A DNA stretch of 7,479 nt, taken from assembly GCA_964607915.1 (NCBI GenBank), contig CAZSMU010000164.1, positions 1 to 7,479 of the forward strand. The letters are read 5' to 3'. A program made the position numbers and the translations under genes. This DNA is from JADJPL01 sp964607915. Its GTDB lineage: Bacteria; Bacteroidota; Bacteroidia; Chitinophagales; Saprospiraceae. Shown piece by piece: positions 5,821-7,479 of the stretch. The notes below the pieces were generated by a model. The model had not been told where the DNA came from. It ran no database searches and saw only the letters and a list, made by a program, of their open reading frames with translations. How positions within the stretch are numbered: the stretch's first letter is position 1; the number at the start of each line of letters is the position of its first letter.

Positions 5821-7085
5821 TGAGCGGTTCAAAAGTAACACTTCAAAACGGGAAGTTGGTAATTCCCAACGACCCAATTATCCCTTTTATTGAAGGCGAC
5901 GGCACAGGGCCGGATATCTGGGCAGCCTCGGTGCGCGTCCTGGATGCCGCCGTTGAAAAGGCATACGGGGGCACGCGCAAAATCCACTGGCTGGAAGTGC
6001 TCGCAGGGGAAAAGGCTTTCAACCTGACGGGCAACTGGTTGCCCGACGAAACGCTGAGTACGATCTCCGAATATATGATCGCCATCAAAGGGCCGCTCAC
6101 CACGCCGGTCGGCGGTGGGATCCGCTCCCTGAACGTGGCGTTGCGCCAACAACTCGACCTCTACGCCTGTGTGCGCCCGGTCCGCTATTTCACGGGCGTC
6201 CCCTCACCGGTCAAGAACCCGGAACGGGTGGACATGGTGATCTTCCGCGAGAATACAGAGGACATTTACGCGGGCATCGAATACCTCCACGGAACCCCGC
6301 AGCTCGAAAAATTGAAGAAATTCCTTATCGAAGAACTCGGCGTCAACCAAATCCGCTTCCCGGACACGGTGTCGCTCGGCATCAAACCGGTTTCGGTGGA
6401 AGGTACCGAGCGACTGGTCCGCGCCGCCATCGAATATGCCCTGGACAACCGCCTGCCTTCCGTCACCCTGGTGCACAAAGGGAACATTATGAAATTCACG
6501 GAGGGCAAATTCAAGGAGTGGGGCTACCAACTCGCCGAGCGCGAGTACGGAGATAAGGTCTTTACCTGGGCTCAGTACGACCGCATCGCAGCCCGGGAAG
6601 GCGCCGACGCTGCCAATCGCGCCCAGGACGCCGCTGTCGCCGGTGGGGCTATCATCATCAAAGATGTCATTGCCGACGCTTTCCTGCAGCAAATCCTGCT
6701 CCGCCCCTCGGAGTATTCGGTCATCGCCACGCTCAACCTCAACGGCGACTACATCTCCGACGCCCTGGCTGCGGAAGTGGGAGGGATTGGCATCGCCCCG
6801 GGGGCCAATATCAACTACGTGGACGGCAAAGCAATCTTCGAAGCTACACACGGCACCGCCCCGAAATACGCAGGTCTCGACAAGGTGAACCCGAGTTCGG
6901 TCATCCTGTCGGGCGAGATGATGTTCCGCTACATGGGCTGGAAAGAAGCCGCTGACCTGATCATCAAAGCTATGGACGGCGCTATTGGCAAGAAGCGGGT
7001 CACCTACGATTTCCACCGCCTGATGGAAGGCGCTACCTTGTTGAAGTGCTCCGAGTTTGGCGATGAGCTGATCGCCAATATGTAA
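5820..7085 (+). CDS. icd: NADP-dependent isocitrate dehydrogenase
   Basis: This TCA-cycle enzyme oxidatively decarboxylates isocitrate to 2-oxoglutarate in the cytoplasm and makes NADPH. The 421-residue protein is close to E. coli Icd over its whole length. Isocitrate-binding residues are Ser103 and Asn105 in RSLNVALRQ, then Arg109, Arg119 and Arg143. The catalytic pair is Tyr150 and Lys220, the latter in VHKGNIMKF. Metal ligands are Asp282, Asp310 and Asp314. NADP specificity is indicated by Lys349-Tyr350 in HGTAPKYAG and by Tyr396 and Arg400 in VTYDFHRLM, the positions that bind the 2'-phosphate. Ser103 matches the serine phosphorylated by AceK in E. coli, but no aceK is seen here. A segment of about 245-278 is longer than in E. 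coli and Ala-rich. The ATG is preceded by an A-rich stretch without a Shine-Dalgarno. A strong hairpin follows the stop. Confidence 0.97.
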   Translation: MSGSKVTLQNGKLVIPNDPIIPFIEGDGTGPDIWAASVRVLDAAVEKAYGGTRKIHWLEVLAGEKAFNLTGNWLPDETLSTISEYMIAIKGPLTTPVGGGIRSLNVALRQQLDLYACVRPVRYFTGVPSPVKNPERVDMVIFRENTEDIYAGIEYLHGTPQLEKLKKFLIEELGVNQIRFPDTVSLGIKPVSVEGTERLVRAAIEYALDNRLPSVTLVHKGNIMKFTEGKFKEWGYQLAEREYGDKVFTWAQYDRIAAREGADAANRAQDAAVAGGAIIIKDVIADAFLQQILLRPSEYSVIATLNLNGDYISDALAAEVGGIGIAPGANINYVDGKAIFEATHGTAPKYAGLDKVNPSSVILSGEMMFRYMGWKEAADLIIKAMDGAIGKKRVTYDFHRLMEGATLLKCSEFGDELIANM

Positions 7086-7104
7086 GCAACTTCTCTGACG
7101 CGCC

Positions 7105-7149
7105 CAAAACAAAAAGGGGCGGCCCGCCGGGCCGCCCCTTTTTGTTTTG
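7105..7149. terminator. Bidirectional rho-independent terminator between icd and TonB receptor gene
   Basis: A perfect 21-bp stem (7105-7125 with 7129-7149) encloses a 3-nt loop. The inner stem is GC-rich (GGGGCGGCCC and its complement) and the outer stem is A-rich on the left and T-rich on the right, so both strands give a hairpin ending in a U-tract. It begins 19 bp after the icd stop and ends 13 bp before the end of the convergent receptor gene, so it can serve both. Confidence 0.92.
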
Positions 7150-7162
7150 CTTGAGGAAGCGT

Positions 7163-7479
7163 CTAAAAGTTGAGCGCCAGGCGGGCGAAGAAGCGCCGTC
7201 CGTTGCCGCCCATCTGCACGGCGTCCCAGGGGCCGCCGGTTTCGTTGTTGAAGGCCCAGCCGGCGGCGCCGGGGGCGAAGCCCAGGTCGGGGTGTACGTT
7301 GGCGATGTTGTCCACGCCGAGGTTGAGCGCGGCTTTGTCGCTCAAGCGGTAGGTGAAGTAGAGGTCGGGCACCAGTTTTGCGCCATAGACGAATTTATCC
7401 TCCACGTATTTGGTTTCATCGGCGTCGGTGGGCACCATGGGGGCTATGCCGGAGCCGTCTTCGCCGTATCCCAGCAGGG
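7163..7479 (-). CDS. TonB-dependent outer-membrane receptor, C-terminal fragment (cut by window edge)
   Basis: The last 105 residues of a larger protein are visible; the frame stays open to the window edge, so the gene starts outside. The fragment has alternating beta-strand character and motifs typical of the last strands of TonB-dependent receptors: a YFTYRLSDKAALNLGVDNIANVHP-like stretch (the LGVDNI-N pattern of the penultimate strands), then a closing GRRFFARLALNF with C-terminal Phe, the residue recognised by the BAM machinery for outer-membrane insertion. The WAFNNETGGPWDAVQMG segment is an extracellular loop of a type I associate with Bacteroidota receptors. The ligand cannot be inferred from this part. 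The gene converges on icd and shares its terminator. Confidence 0.85.
   Translation of the reverse strand, partial: LLGYGEDGSGIAPMVPTDADETKYVEDKFVYGAKLVPDLYFTYRLSDKAALNLGVDNIANVHPDLGFAPGAAGWAFNNETGGPWDAVQMGGNGRRFFARLALNF

Noticed and set aside
6204..7112. 302-codon minus-strand ORF opposite icd
   Set aside because: Antisense shadow of icd: no family motifs, and its start lies inside the icd terminator hairpin.

Overview
The window looks like ordinary chromosomal sequence from a GC-rich member of the Bacteroidota, possibly Saprospiria/Lewinella-like (lineage guess only). The signs are: no Shine-Dalgarno sequences in front of the genes; the -7 element TAnnTTTG in the only divergent intergenic region; the C-terminal end of a TonB-dependent receptor of the type common in this phylum; a secreted FAD oxidoreductase and a Tat-exported metallophosphatase of families abundant there; and dnaA lying away from dnaN/recF.

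Layout. A minus-strand block holds four genes, read right to left: ruvB (5633-4599), a Tat-signal calcineurin-like metallophosphatase (4567-3665), dnaA (3435-1978) and a secreted FAD-dependent oxidoreductase (1935-70). A perfect 52-bp palindrome at 5-56 closes this block and is probably a terminator. The ruvB/metallophosphatase gap (31 bp) and the dnaA/oxidoreductase gap (42 bp) suggest two co-transcribed pairs, separated by a 229-bp spacer upstream of dnaA. To the right, icd (5820-7085, plus strand) is divergent from ruvB. The 186-bp region between them carries candidate Bacteroidota-type promoters for both directions. icd ends in a 45-nt hairpin shared with a convergent, incomplete TonB-dependent receptor gene (7163 to the window edge).

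Functions. ruvB (Holliday-junction branch migration) and dnaA (replication initiation) are core DNA-metabolism genes. icd is NADP-type isocitrate dehydrogenase of the TCA cycle. The three other genes encode exported proteins (periplasm or outer membrane). Apart from a possible shared transcript, I see no functional link between the DNA-metabolism genes and the exported enzymes beside them.

I find no mobile element, CRISPR array, RNA gene or recognisable novel multi-gene system. The most unusual feature is the metallophosphatase. Its fold motifs are intact, but three residues that are catalytic or metal-binding in the 5'-nucleotidase family are replaced (GNH-x-x-D became GNQ-x-x-K, and GGH became GGN), so it may be a pseudoenzyme or have a changed activity. 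Secondary points are an Asn in place of the first glycine of the FAD dinucleotide-binding motif, an S-layer-homology-like tail on the same oxidoreductase, and face-to-face promoters between ruvB and icd.
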